Below the pieces are notes generated by a model. That model saw only the letters and a program-made list of their open reading frames with translations. It was not told the origin of the DNA and did not search any database. From Amphiura filiformis (lineage: Eukaryota > Echinodermata > Ophiuroidea > Amphilepidida > Amphiuridae), in contig NC_092642.1 of assembly GCF_039555335.1 (NCBI RefSeq), positions 34,632,181-34,696,180 of the forward strand: a stretch of 64,000 nt of DNA, given 5' to 3'. Position 1 is the first letter of the stretch, and every line of letters begins with the position of its first letter. This document shows positions 11,901 through 21,180 of this stretch, in pieces. The position numbers were made by a program, and so were the translations under genes.

Positions 11901-14900
11901 ATTAAAACGGCCTTATGAATTGAATTCTGTTGAGTACAATTCTGAATCTGTCATTTTTCTTTTCCCAGGCAAAGATGGCACAGGAAATTGCTGATGAACA
12001 ACATTATAAGGTAACTGGGAAATTTTGATAAATTCTGTTGTTTTTATTAAAGATATGTAGACGTCTTTTATAACATATTGGTAGAGTACTAAAATAAGGG
12101 AAAATAGGGGATGTCACGGCGGCCTGATATAGGTTGTCCGAAGATATGGGTGATGAACGCCACACATAGCACAGCTATGACCAAGTTTTGTTGCGATAGG
12201 AATGAAGCCACATATTACAGTGGTGCATCGTGGTCGCTACTACCCCAGGGGCTGAAGAAAATTGGATTTTGCCGCCCTTCCTCAACAGCCCGAAAAGGAT
12301 GACCCAATTTTTTTTTCGGTGGTTTGAAAAAGTGAAGAAAAGCAACACATTTTGATGTATAGAGCCCTTTTTTCTTTACTAATTCTTTTTGCCGCCCCTT
12401 CGCCTTCCGCCGTCCCTTCTTTTTGCTGCCCCTTCTTCTTCCGCCGCCCCTTCGTTTTGGCTGCCCCCTGCTTTTACCCAGGGGGGCTCGCACACCCAAA
12501 AGCCCACCCCAAAATATGTGCATGTATTATAACACAAAAGCTACTTTAAAAGGTTACTATGCACAAAGCATAATATGAAGGGATTGCTACTATTTGCTGT
12601 TTGAATTATGAAAAATCTATGGTAATTTTGTTACACTAAGTTTGGCTCATTCACTTTAATAATTGTCATCTAAACAGGGCCTGGAGGAAGATGACAATTG
12701 TGATTTTTTTTATATCATCCCCATAATTTGAGCAAGAGTGAACAAGCTTCCCACAAGTGGATATATCTTTCTTGCAAGCAGAGAACGTATTATCATGGTA
12801 ATTTACAAAGAGGACACATCCTGTAACAAAGATTCAATAATTTTGATTTTCTTTGATTTCTAGAGAGTGCTAAAGACGCTAGTGGGTCGTTTTGTTCAGC
12901 ACGAGGCCACAGATGATAACAATGCAGAGGCTCCGCTGTCTCTTCAGGATGTGAGGGGGCTTAGAAATGACATCATTGCATTCAGGTAAGAACATTATCT
13001 TGCCAAGATCTACAACCCATTAGGTAGCATTCTTAAAGCCATATTGTAACATTTGCCGACGACGCCGCCCTCAATATTTTTCAAAATTCTGTTTTTTTAC
13101 GCATTCAGTGATTTGCTCATCTGGATGATCGTAAAAATCATCAAAATCCTGTTTTTTGGTACCTTTGTCATTATCATAGATGTGCTAACATAGCCTGCTG
13201 GTAAAGAAAAAAAAAAGTATTTGAATGGGGCTTCAACTTCGTCAATACTACTGTTTTCTTTGTTTTTTGACAAATTTTTCATTTCAAAAATACTAAATGA
13301 CAATTTCAATAACTTATTTTTCACTTTTAAACAATTTATAAATAATTTTAAATTTTTTTACACTTGCGCTGGGATCGCTGAATGGTCTTTAAAAGGTGGC
13401 CTAAATACACCGAACACAAAATAAAAGGGCCAGACAAAAAATGGAGAAAGCAAATGGATGATTACAGACAAAACAAATGAAGTAGATGGCTAGAACACAT
13501 GGTCACTAATAGCAGATCTGAAGGTGATGGATAATTATCATCTATCTATAATAATAATAGGCATCGTCTGTCTATCCGTCTATCTGTCTGTGTGTCTGTC
13601 CGCCTATTTTCTCGGAGACTAGGGGTCGCACTTTCCTCAAACTTGGTGGGTGGGTGCATCTTGACCCCATACAGATCAAGTTTGTATTGGTTAGTGGGTC
13701 AAGGTCACCCGAGGTCATCCAGGGGTCAAATTAGTAAAAACTGTTTTTCTCAGAGACTGGGGGTCGCACGTTCCTCAAACTTGACGGGTGGATGCTTCTT
13801 GACCCGGGACAGAACAAGTTTGTATTGGTTAGTGGGTCAAGGTCACCAGAGGTCATCTAGGGGTCAAATTAGTAAAAACTGTCATATGGGCTTGCAACTT
13901 GGTGGGTAGGTGCATCTTGACCTAAGACGGAACAAGTTTGTATTGGTTAGTGGGTCAAGGTCACCCAGGGGTCATCTGAGGTCAAATTAGTAAAAACTGT
14001 TTTCCACCTATTTTTTCGAGTCTTTTGTCACACGTTCCTCAAACTTGGTGGGTGGGTGCATCTGGACCTCAGACAGAACAAGTTTGTTTCGGTTAGTGGG
14101 CCAAGATCACCCGAGGTCATCCAGGGGTCATCTGAGGTCAAATTAGTAAAAACTGTGGTATGGGCATGAAACTTGGTGGGTACAGTCAACTTTTAGAGTC
14201 ACATTTTTAGACGGTCATTTTGGGGTCACCCAGGGGTCATCTGCGGTCACATTGGTAAAAAATGTCGTATGGGCATGAAACTTGGTGAGTAAAGTCACCA
14301 TCAGCCAGGTAATTGCGACAGCCGAGAACCGCCAAATACGGGTAACCGCCTAGTTATTATTATTATTATTATTATTGTTATTTATACTTGAAACCTCTCT
14401 AAAATTCACATTATTGTCATTATTATTATTATTATTTCAACAATGGAACCTTTCTAAAATTCACTTTATTGACATTATCATTATCATTATTATCATCATC
14501 ATCATTAGGCCAAAAAAATAATTGTTTGTTTGTCCTCCACAGCTTTGAAAGAGGACGTGTGGGCGGGCGGATTTAAAAATATAAAAAAATTGGGATTTGG
14601 CGTATTCCTGAACCTAGCTAGAGCTAAATGCTACAATCATTCATGGTGACTTAAGGGCTGGGGTATGAGCGCTTGGACAGTATTTATTTTGGGACATTAG
14701 AGCACATCAAACATATCGAATTGCATTCTGAATATGAAGAATGTCATTCTGATATCAAATAATTTTGATTTTTTGAAATTCGCAATTTAATACACATTTT
14801 ATGGCAAATCATTAAAATTGATATTTTGATATTTAACAGTACTTGAAGTAAACTTTATAAATCTGATGATTTATACTTAAAGTGTATGTAGGTGGGATGA

Positions 14901-17900
14901 AAAGCCGACGATCAATTGAAAATTTTGACCTTTCGTATTGAAGATATGGATTTTTTTCCCAAAACACCAACAAAAATTAGGTCTTTTTGGGAAAAAAATC
15001 CATATCTTCAATATGAAAGGTCAAAATTTTCAATTGACCGTCGGCTTTTCCTCCCTGCTACATACACTTTAAGAATATATCATTAGATTTATATAATTTA
15101 CTTCGAGGACTGTTATATATCAAAAATTTGAAAAATATCAAAGTTTTATAATTTGTCATAAAATTTGTATTATATTGTGATTGTTAAAAAATGAAAATTA
15201 TTTGATATCAGAAAGACATGCTTCGTATTCAGAATGCAATTCGATAGGTCTAAGGTGCTCTCATGTCCCACAAAAATACTGTCTAAAACGCATAATAAAC
15301 GCTCATTTTGGATCCTTAAAAGAACAACATTTTGTTTCTTTAATATGCAGTTAAAGTTATAGTTTGTGATCATGTCATAGTCTTTTAATGATTTCAAATC
15401 CAAAGTATTTTGAAGTCACTAAAATAATAGACTATGACATGAACACAAGTTATAACTTTGCATATTGAAAACACAAAATGTTTTTGGGGTGCTTTTTTTT
15501 ACTTTCAACCATGAAAGATCTTAGTATTTAGTTCTAGCTAGGTCCAGAGACACTCCAAAAAAAAAAAAAAAAAATGAATTTTACTTATTTAAAAAAAAAA
15601 AAAAAATTGAAAAAAAAATATTAGTGGACAAACAAACAACTTTTTCTTTTTTTTGCCGTATTATTATCACCAGATATGAAACGCTCTCTCAAATTCCAAG
15701 CATCAGACCACACTTTACACAATGCCATGGGTTGTGCCGACCACCTCTCTACGAATACGGTCCAAGTTGACGATATCGCCTGCACCATCAACCAAATACA
15801 AGAAGAAAGCCACAAGCAAGTGACAGATGTGAGGAGACTCAAGGAATTGGTGGACCAATTACCAGAGCTTACGAGGGAAGGATGTTTACCACCTAAACCC
15901 ACACCTGAAAAACCTGTACGCATAAAAAAGAAATCAATTGTCTCGACAATGGCTACAAAGTAAGACATACCATACTGAACAACTAGGAATTTTCGCACAT
16001 TAATTTTGTTGTGCTTTGCTAATTTTGATCTTGTTTTTAAATTTGCGATTCTAAATTCTACATTGACCCCATACAAAAAAGATTATATTTACGCATTATT
16101 ATTTTGTCGGTCAGCATGACGTCACTCGCGATAGATCTTGTCACCCCATTGGTTGTTTTTGCCAGGGTTCGCTCTTCCATCTCGCGCTACCGGACACAAA
16201 TTGAACACTTACTGTTGCACTCAATGGGAGAAATCACAAAACATGTCATAAAATAATACCTCTTAGTGAAACAATTCAAAAAGTTTGACTTCTTATCAAG
16301 GGAATAAACAACCAATAATTACAAAAAGAAAAGCAAATTGGTGTTTTCTATGCGGAGAAAATTGACTGGAACTGAAAGGATTTTGTGAGAGTGTCCCCTT
16401 TGACAGACATGAGAAAAGTGCAATGGATGGAACAACCCTGATCGATAGAATTATCACAGCTGCATGGATAAATTAAGAGATTTCATATTTCTAGTCCAAT
16501 AAAACAGTACTCACTGTGGACGTTTTGATGTCTAGCAGACTTCTTTCTCAACACTGATGTTGTTGTGACGATCTTCTGTTTACCGCTGATGATACTGGTT
16601 GCTTAGCAACACGGTTGCCAGTTGGCTTTCTAAGAAGATCATCAATTCAGATCAGGAAGCAAGACAACATCATGAACAGGGACGAGGGGCAATACAATCT
16701 CAGTCACACTTCTTGGAAAACCAACTGGCAACCGCGTTGCAGCTAAGCAACCAGTATCATCAGCGGTAAACAGAAGATCGTCACAACAACATCAGTGCTG
16801 AGAAAGAAGTCTGCTAGACTTCGAAACGTCCACAGTGAGTATTGGACTAGAAATATGAAATCTCTTAATTTATTTATTAACAACAGTCCTGAGGAAAATG
16901 TTCAGTAAAGCTGCATGGAACGTGTGAAGTGTAAAAATAAATGGTGCATGACAATTCCCACTTTTACAGTTAAAGAATCAAATAAGCTTAAAAAAATTGC
17001 AAGGTGAACAATTAATAGCCCAGTAAGAATATATCAAGCACAGATATAGGCGACTGAGCAAGCATATTATAGTGTTTATAAATGATGAAAGCTAATTTAA
17101 TACGAAACAAGCGTAAATATGCCAATCTATATGCTTGTAGATGAGGTTTTACAGTATACTATGATCAGCTTTCAATAGGTCTGTGCATTTGACATGAATT
17201 GTACCTTAAGTTATACCTTAACATTATGAATTTTACCTTAAATTAGAAATTTTACCTAAAAATTATGAGCTTTACCTTAAATTATTGCGGGCCCTATTGT
17301 ACTTGCCCCATTCCCAAATTTATTGGTGGTGCTCAGGGTTGCCAAACCCGCGATTTGGTAGCCCAATTAGGCGACTTTTGAAGATTTTTCCCGCGACTTT
17401 TGACAATTTCCTGTCCCATAGAAACCAATGGTTAAGAAAAAAATTGGCAACTTATCAACATTGGCTCCCACAACTTCCGATAGTTTCCTGCCCCATAGAA
17501 ACCAATGGTAAAGAGAAAAATTGGGCGACTTTTCGATTATTTGACCCGCGATCGGGCTGAAATCTTTTGGCAACCCTGGTGGTGCTGGGCCACTGCATGT
17601 GCCTGTCAAACCAAAGAGAATAGCTGCCTTGTGCATGTCAAATCAAAGAGAATAGCTGCCTTGATACTTTCATACACTTGACAAACATCGTAATATTCCA
17701 TTACTTTTCAGGTTTACAGAACAGATGAATGAGGGAGCTACTGAAAAACAACGACCACCTGTCTTGCTTGGTCTTGTGGACCAGTTACAACAACAGAGAG
17801 AAGAAGACGAGCAATATGCATCATATGCTGCATCCGCATCATCTGAAAGAGGTCGTCCTGAAAGACAGTCATTGACATTTGGAGAGCTTGCTGAGCTTCT

Positions 17901-18123
17901 TCAAGCCCAGCAAGGAGAGTCTTTCAGAAGACCATCTACATCTTCTTTACCGACATCTTCCAGAAGACCATCTACATCTACTTTACCGACATCTTCCAGA
18001 AGACCATCTACATCTACTTTACCGACATCTTCCAGAAGACCATCTACATCTACTTTACCGACATCTTCCAGAAGACCATCCACTTTACCGATTTTAGAAG
18101 ATGAGGATTTATCTAGAGAATAA
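5801..18123 (+). CDS. TRPC-family cation channel, 3' half of gene (six exons)
   Basis: Exons 5801-5996, 10193-10378, 11969-12010, 12864-12985, 15674-15959 and 17712-18123 join through GT..AG introns. They encode the pore-side segment with the LFW motif, S6 (LLNVLIAMM), TRP box 1 (EWKFSR), TRP box 2 (LPPPFN), the CIRB-like region ([10 protein letters not shown]...NDIIAFR) and a long divergent tail ending in a 12-residue tandem repeat. These motifs in this order define the TRPC subfamily of plasma-membrane, receptor-operated cation channels; I cannot assign a vertebrate number. The ankyrin repeats and S1-S5 are not in the window. All junction phases agree except 12985/15674, which is out of frame by one (see that exon). 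Introns are loaded with LINE, Helitron-like, Penelope and MITE sequence. The gene may be functional with a misread junction, or disrupted there. Confidence 0.88.
6029..6766. repeat. Fold-back element with ends 'aggccaa...attgtttgcttgccctcca'
   Basis: Left end 6031-6086 ('ggccaagaaaaataattgt' then 'ttgcttgccctcca') is the reverse complement of 6705-6765. Long T/A tracts between. The same terminal motif brackets 14507-15656, and a related one brackets 40946-41289, so this is a family. It lies in a TRPC intron and contains the nested element at 6248-6493. Confidence 0.7.
6248..6493. repeat. Nested MITE with ~40-bp terminal inverted repeats
   Basis: Left 'agggatgcaccattagatt..cagg..gggcatgggagttt' and right reverse complement 'aaaactcccatgccctctgaaatctaatggtgcgccct'. 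Internal T-runs and a small GC hairpin 'cgccgcctttggcggc' at about 6313-6328. It sits wholly inside the 6029-6766 element, so it is the younger insertion. Confidence 0.7.
6895..9615 (-). mobile_element. L2-type non-LTR retrotransposon (LINE 2), 5'-truncated
   Basis: The minus strand begins within the endonuclease ([15 protein letters not shown] near 9545-9600) and continues through [11 protein letters not shown], the reverse transcriptase ([49 protein letters not shown] near 8010) and C-terminal blocks ([32 protein letters not shown]). The 3' end is 'ggcgcattataaatgct' plus TTATTA repeats at 6895-6935, a typical L2-class terminus. Frameshifts near 9090, 8740, 8230 and 7330. It lies in a TRPC intron on the opposite strand. 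Confidence 0.88.
7159..9316 (-). pseudogene. LINE 2 reverse transcriptase, broken
   Basis: Coding remnant of LINE 2 in at least five frame segments (9316-9092, 8874-8650, 8677-8228, 8191-7892, 7913-7159). The catalytic YADD and the GVPQGS block are intact, but frameshifts separate the fingers, palm and C-terminus. No independent gene is indicated. Confidence 0.85.
9616..10192. other. TRPC intron: small hairpins and a MITE fragment, no gene
   Basis: Contains a hairpin with arms gacattgtttac/gtaaacaatgtc (about 9673-9708), a palindrome 'tatacacaata...tattgtgtata' (about 9889-9915), and a fragment ending 'gtggatttcaaatggaata' (10118-10136) that belongs to the palindromic family seen at 25626-25812. 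Confidence 0.5.
10193..10378 (+). CDS. TRPC exon: TRP boxes
   Basis: Acceptor ttttttcag before 10193, donor AAG|GTAAGA. 186 nt, phase 0/0. Opens [15 protein letters not shown] and continues to [10 protein letters not shown], the two TRP-box motifs that follow S6. The remainder is a basic, Cys-containing helix rich in Lys and Glu. Confidence 0.92.
10379..11968. other. TRPC intron, no gene or clear mobile element
   Basis: AT-rich. Between about 11395 and 11705 a phrase of the form 'aaaggggg(g)ataaaaaaatt' recurs three or four times, suggesting a degraded simple or direct repeat. Nothing else is recognisable. Confidence 0.4.
11969..12010 (+). CDS. TRPC micro-exon (42 nt)
   Basis: Acceptor ttttcccag, donor AAG|GTAACT, 14 codons, phase 0/0 ([14 protein letters not shown]). 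The last residues, QHYK followed by RVLKTLV in the next exon, match the 'Y-x-x-V-M-x-x-L-V-x-R-Y' junction of TRPC C-termini, which supports this very short exon. Confidence 0.85.
12388..12485. repeat. Minisatellite of 'gccgccccttc' units in TRPC intron
   Basis: Imperfect repeats of C-rich words (gccgccccttcg, gccgtcccttc, gctgccccttc, gccgccccttcg, gctgccccctg). The translations across it are low-complexity and not a gene. Confidence 0.6.
12864..12985 (+). CDS. TRPC exon: CIRB-like region
   Basis: Acceptor tgatttctag, donor TTCAG|GTAAGA, phase 0 to 2. Encodes [14 protein letters not shown], an acidic spacer, then [17 protein letters not shown], corresponding to the 'LVKRYV...ELKQDISSFR' segment of TRPC channels that binds calmodulin and IP3 receptor in studied members. 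Confidence 0.9.
13033..13060. repeat. End fragment of a MITE (taaagccatattgtaacatttgc)
   Basis: Identical to the terminal inverted repeat of the element at 20476-21180. The matching opposite end is not obvious here, so this is a truncated copy just after a TRPC exon. Confidence 0.55.
13555..14356 (+). mobile_element. Helitron-like element with central ~140-bp satellite
   Basis: Begins with a 'tctatctgtctgtgtgtctgtccgcc' type microsatellite, continues with about four tandem copies containing 'actaggggtcgcac', 'cctcaaacttggtggg', 'caagtttgtattggttagtgggtcaaggtcac' and 'aaattagtaaaaactg', and ends 'gccgagaaccgccaaatacgggtaaccgcctagt' (14319-14354): a small GC-rich end followed by CTAGT and TTA repeats. 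Microsatellite start, central satellite and a CTAG end are typical of non-autonomous Helitrons in invertebrates. No Rep/helicase is present. The assignment is inference. Confidence 0.5.
14507..15656. repeat. Fold-back element split by a nested TTAA element
   Basis: Left 'aggccaaaaaaataattgtttgtttgtcctcca' (14507-14541) and right 'tggacaaacaaacaac...ttttttgcc' (about 15624-15656) are the ends of the family also at 6029-6766. The interior is interrupted by the 14655-15315 palindromic element, giving the order of insertion. Confidence 0.65.
14655..15315. repeat. Palindromic MITE, copy 1, flanked by TTAA
   Basis: TTAA at 14651-14654 and 15316-15319. The whole element is a long fold-back: the left half, through 'gagcacatcaaacatatcgaatt', is mirrored on the right by 'aattcgataggtctaaggtgctc', with the centre near 14965-14995 ('ccatatcttcaata' arms). 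Two further copies are at 52178-52831 and 58202-58555. TTAA duplications suggest mobilisation by a piggyBac- or Kolobok-type transposase. Confidence 0.8.
15674..15959 (+). CDS. TRPC exon: cytoplasmic tail, apparent frame disruption at its start
   Basis: The long frame [12 protein letters not shown]...VSTMATK joins the last exon correctly through donor ACAAA|GTAAGA. Its length (286 nt) does not fit the incoming phase 2: after AG|A TAT GAA the frame is off by one. If a second ATGAA pentamer had been present (ATGAAATGAA) the protein would read FRYEMKRS without a break, so a 5-bp slippage deletion is a simple explanation; a sequence error or an unseen acceptor is also possible. Rich in charged residues with a probable coiled coil ([25 protein letters not shown] is one continuous helix-like stretch, residues about 42-66 of this exon). 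Confidence 0.75.
15960..16470. other. TRPC intron, no feature seen
   Basis: No coding signal, repeat or hairpin that I can support. Confidence 0.4.
16471..16870 (+). mobile_element. Penelope-like 3' end in inverted arrangement, hammerhead-like core
   Basis: Arms 16471-16637 and 16709-16870 are near-perfect reverse complements (~165 bp). Between and into the right arm a reading gives [20 protein letters not shown] (16645-16704), the C-terminal hallmark of Penelope-like proteins (Asn-Arg-Asp then Gly-x-Tyr-x-Leu-Ser). The right arm holds CTGA (16798-16801), a 7-bp hairpin gaagtct/agacttc, then GAAAC-GTC (16823-16830), with GTG/CAC pairing outside: the layout of the minimal hammerhead ribozymes of Penelope terminal repeats, whose stem III is almost absent. 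One core position deviates and one base is extra. Confidence 0.65.
17334..17578. repeat. hAT-type MITE with perfect 8-bp target-site duplication
   Basis: Terminal inverted repeats cagggttgccaa and ttggcaaccctg. The 8-bp duplication gtggtgct flanks both sides (17326-17333 and 17579-17586), as for hAT elements. Inside, 'cctg(t/c)cccatagaaaccaatgg' occurs twice about 91 bp apart. It lies in the last TRPC intron. Confidence 0.85.
17712..18123 (+). CDS. TRPC last exon with tandem-repeat tail
   Basis: Acceptor ttacttttcag; the split codon AA|G restores phase. Encodes [13 protein letters not shown], a Gln/Glu-rich linker ([14 protein letters not shown]), then about 4.5 copies of a 12-residue unit beginning RRPST, and an acidic end LEDEDLSRE followed by TAA at 18121-18123. 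The tail has no counterpart I know in other TRPCs. Confidence 0.85.
17926..18090 (+). repeat. Coding minisatellite, 36-bp unit x 4.5
   Basis: Units start at 17926, 17962, 17998, 18034 and 18070 (last truncated). Each encodes [12 protein letters not shown]. The second to fourth copies are almost identical in nucleotide sequence, which implies recent expansion or homogenisation. Confidence 0.95.
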
Positions 18124-18790
18124 GTAGGATCTACTCCCCATTCCAGAAAAATACAGCAATGATTTTTTGAGATTAAAAAATATTATCAACCACTGCCAAA
18201 TAAAACACAGCTTAATCCTAATTGTTCATTTAGTTCTAACTGGCAATAAAAGTTAAATTCCTCTATTCCAAATTTATGCATTAAAGGCTAAAAACATGCA
18301 TTTTTATGGTGTTTTTTACATGCTGTAACAATTGAGTCTAAAGACTTGTACGTCTAAAACTTGTAAATCTAATTTCAATTTATGCATTGTAATCAGTGGA
18401 AAGACATGTTTCATTTCTTATAACCAATTATTTAATTAAAGAAACACAAAAAAGTGACAAATAGAGGAACAATCTGGCATATACTCAAGATTTTGAGGCT
18501 TAGACTTGTTCCATGTCTACTTAGACTTGTTCCAACTTCCAAGTCTTTGATTTTGTGACTGGATTGTCAGAAAATATGCCGAAATGCATGTTTTTGGCTC
18601 TTTTTTCAAGAAATTAGTAAAATAGTGAACTTTTTCTTTTATCTCCAGTTAGTACTAAATGAATGATTAGGATTGAGCTATGTTTCATTTGGCAGAACTT
18701 AAATTTTTTTTAATCCCAAAAAATCCCAGACTTATGACTTACATTTTGGGGATTTCAGCCATTTTTTGGCAGAAGTGGATTAATTTTGAC
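18124..18790. repeat. Fold-back repeat abutting the TRPC stop codon
   Basis: 18186-18243 ('ctgccaaataaaacacagcttaatcctaat...') is mirrored by 18649-18706. Further weak symmetry surrounds the centre. A related phrase ('cagaaaacacagca', 'ttgccaaat') recurs at 19072-19130. Confidence 0.6.
18199..18204 (+). promoter_or_regulatory. Candidate AATAAA polyadenylation signal for TRPC
   Basis: AATAAA 76 bp after the TRPC stop. It lies inside the inverted-repeat arm 18186-18243, so if used the 3' end is provided by a mobile element. No other evidence. Confidence 0.35.
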
Positions 18791-19989
18791 TGAAATTTTG
18801 TGAAATTCTTTTTCAAAATATGTTTGCAAAATATTTTCTGATTTTTCAAGGGTCATTAAGGCTCTTCCAGTAAAAAAACCTCTGACTGACCGATTCTAAT
18901 AGCAAGTCTGTCTGCCCATAGAACGGAGTGGGTTTTTTTCATAGCCTAAAGGAGAATCTGTTGAAAATTTTAAGTAATTCATGCCCAAGTAAAGACTGAA
19001 GAATTTGATACAATGCGTAGTAAAGTTTGATCCAACTCTCTTGCTAGATCCATAAAGTGATACTCCCGATTCCAGAAAACACAGCACTCACTTGTTGGAA
19101 TTAAAAGAATATTATCTTGTTTTGCCAAATCAGGGGTGTGAGTGACTTCTATTGAAAAAAGAAGAACTTTGTTCAAAAAAGAGGAAAAGCACTGAAATAT
19201 GCTCAAAATGGACTGAAAATGAAAGAAAAAACTAAAATTTTGCCTCAAAGAAATTTCCAAAAAAGAGGAATTCAGCTTAAAAGAGGAGATTTCACACCAC
19301 TGCGGGGGAAAATGAAACATATCTAAATCATGATTTTAATATTTTACTAATTTGAGGGAAAATGGGTAAAAAACATGCAATTTTGCACATTTTCTTGCAA
19401 TTGTAATCGCAAAAGACTTGGCACAAGGCAAAGCATTCAAAATCTTGAGTATAGGCTAAGAATTAGCTCAGACAAGAAAAATTTTGAAAATAGGACCTAT
19501 CCATATTGGGCTAGAAAAAGGGGTCACTGACATACCAAAAACAGGGTGTGAGAGGCAAGAGGAAAATTACTAAAAAAGCTAAAAAGCAGCGTAAAATCAG
19601 GGTAAAAATGTCAAATATGGGCTGAAAATAAAAGAAAACATGTAAATTTTGGCAATAAAAAAAAGCTGAAATCCGCTCTCACACCCCTTCAAAAGGCTTA
19701 AAATGCTACCCTAGTTTGCGGCCTTATGAACTAACTCTTAGCCTATACTCAAGATTTTGAATGCTTTGTCTTGTGACAAATGCACGCATCATTGATGCGT
19801 TAAACATTCGAGAAAATAAACAGAATATAATCCATCCCAGATTGTGATATTATTTTCATATTGCTGTGGTGATAGTTTAATTGCCATGCTGTCAATGGTG
19901 ACATGCTCTTTTGTGGATGAGGACACATTTATATTGGCCTTAAGAGCACAAACATGGGTTTCACTCTCCGCTTCATGTGAATTTCTTTC
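18791..19989. repeat. Repeat-derived intergenic DNA with an inverted pair
   Basis: 'aggcaaagcattcaaaatcttgagtataggctaagaattagctc' at about 19431-19476 has its reverse complement at about 19724-19770. The phrase 'atactcaagattttga' also occurs at 18480. No gene seen. Confidence 0.5.
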
Positions 19990-20158
19990 AGAGTAAGAGC
20001 AATCACTCTCTACTGCTCTCCTTAAATCTGTTACAGGAGAGTGATTTTTAGCTCTACTTAGTTGACCATTCTCTCCTTACATTCTATTGCAAATGCTTTA
20101 ACAGCTCTCTCCAGGAGAGCAATTTTCCAAAATTCTAAAAGACAGTCCCTGCCAAGTA
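19990..20158. repeat. MITE fragment of the 'gagagc/cagggactg' family
   Basis: Contains 'agcaatcactctctactgctctcc', 'agttgaccattctctccttacatt' and the end 'aaaagacagtccctg', matching the intact copy at 54496-54671. The left terminus is missing. Confidence 0.65.
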
Positions 20159-20475
20159 AAGAATTTGGTACAATGTACAGTAAGGTTTGATCCAACTTTC
20201 TTGCTAGATCCATAATTTATTGTATTCTTACAAAAGTCATCAGATCACAAAAAAAGCAAACATATGAGCTGAAAGGGCTGGTGGTCTGATTTTATCTCAT
20301 GTTTTTTAAATATTTTTTATATGGTAATGACCCGGGGGTAATGAAGGCCTGTGTTTACATGCCACAGTGCCCATCTCTCCTTTGGAGCGACTTGGGGCCT
20401 GACTTATCTGTGTATTCTGTTGCAGTGTGGCTGCTTACTCCTCTTACTCAAAGAGTATGTTCACCTTCCCATCTT

Positions 20476-21180
20476 TAAAGCCATATTGTAACATTTGCTG
20501 GTGAAGGGCATCATCAATATGTGACATGATCAAGGGGAATGAGTCACATGTCGACCCTGGTCGAAAATGAGTTTTACATATTTTTCTAAAGAGGACATTT
20601 AGAGCTTTCAGAAACTGAAAAGCCCATGTTAATATGACTTTTCTTTGGAGTTAAGTCAATTTATCAATCGCTGAAAACAATATAAAACAAAAGAATTTTA
20701 ACACTTTCTTTGCCAATATCTCAAAATCAATATTAGCGACATCCGACTCATTTCCTTGATCGTGTCACATATTGTTTTTTAATTCTGTTTTTAACACAAT
20801 TGTAATGTACTGCAGTAAACTAAGATACCCTGCATTGCAAAAATCATGACTTTAGCTGCTGTAGTTTTGTCAAAATCCCAGATTTTGAATAAACCGTTTT
20901 TATAAGATGGTTTATCATTAGTTCATTACATATGCTGTGTTCATAACACAGTCCGTACATGGCGAGCGGGACAATCATACACACACATCAAAGGATCGTA
21001 CTGTAGCACGGCTGAAGCGTCGAAGGAGTAACATGCATTGGCGCTGGTAGTAAACTCCAATTTTCTTTGCTTTACCTCAGTTGTTCAGCTTAAAATTAAA
21101 AGGGGATCATATCTGACAATAATTTATGAAAAAAAAATAATGCTAATCTATTTTTATGGAAATGTTACAATATGGCTTTA
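20476..21180. repeat. MITE with ~22-bp terminal inverted repeats, TA-flanked
   Basis: 'taaagccatattgtaacatttgc' at the left and 'aaatgttacaatatggctttaa' at the right. TA borders suggest a Tc1/mariner-type origin. Interior is noncoding. Confidence 0.7.

Noticed and set aside
13555-14356. CRISPR-like array
   Set aside because: Long, contiguous, diverging units without unique spacers, in an animal genome; fits a Helitron-like satellite.
15621-16076. 151-residue minus-strand open frame
   Set aside because: Antisense to a TRPC exon with correct splice sites; no domain resemblance.
17879-18097. Repeat proteins in the other frames of the TRPC minisatellite
   Set aside because: A 36-bp unit keeps all frames open; only the frame joined by splicing is supported.
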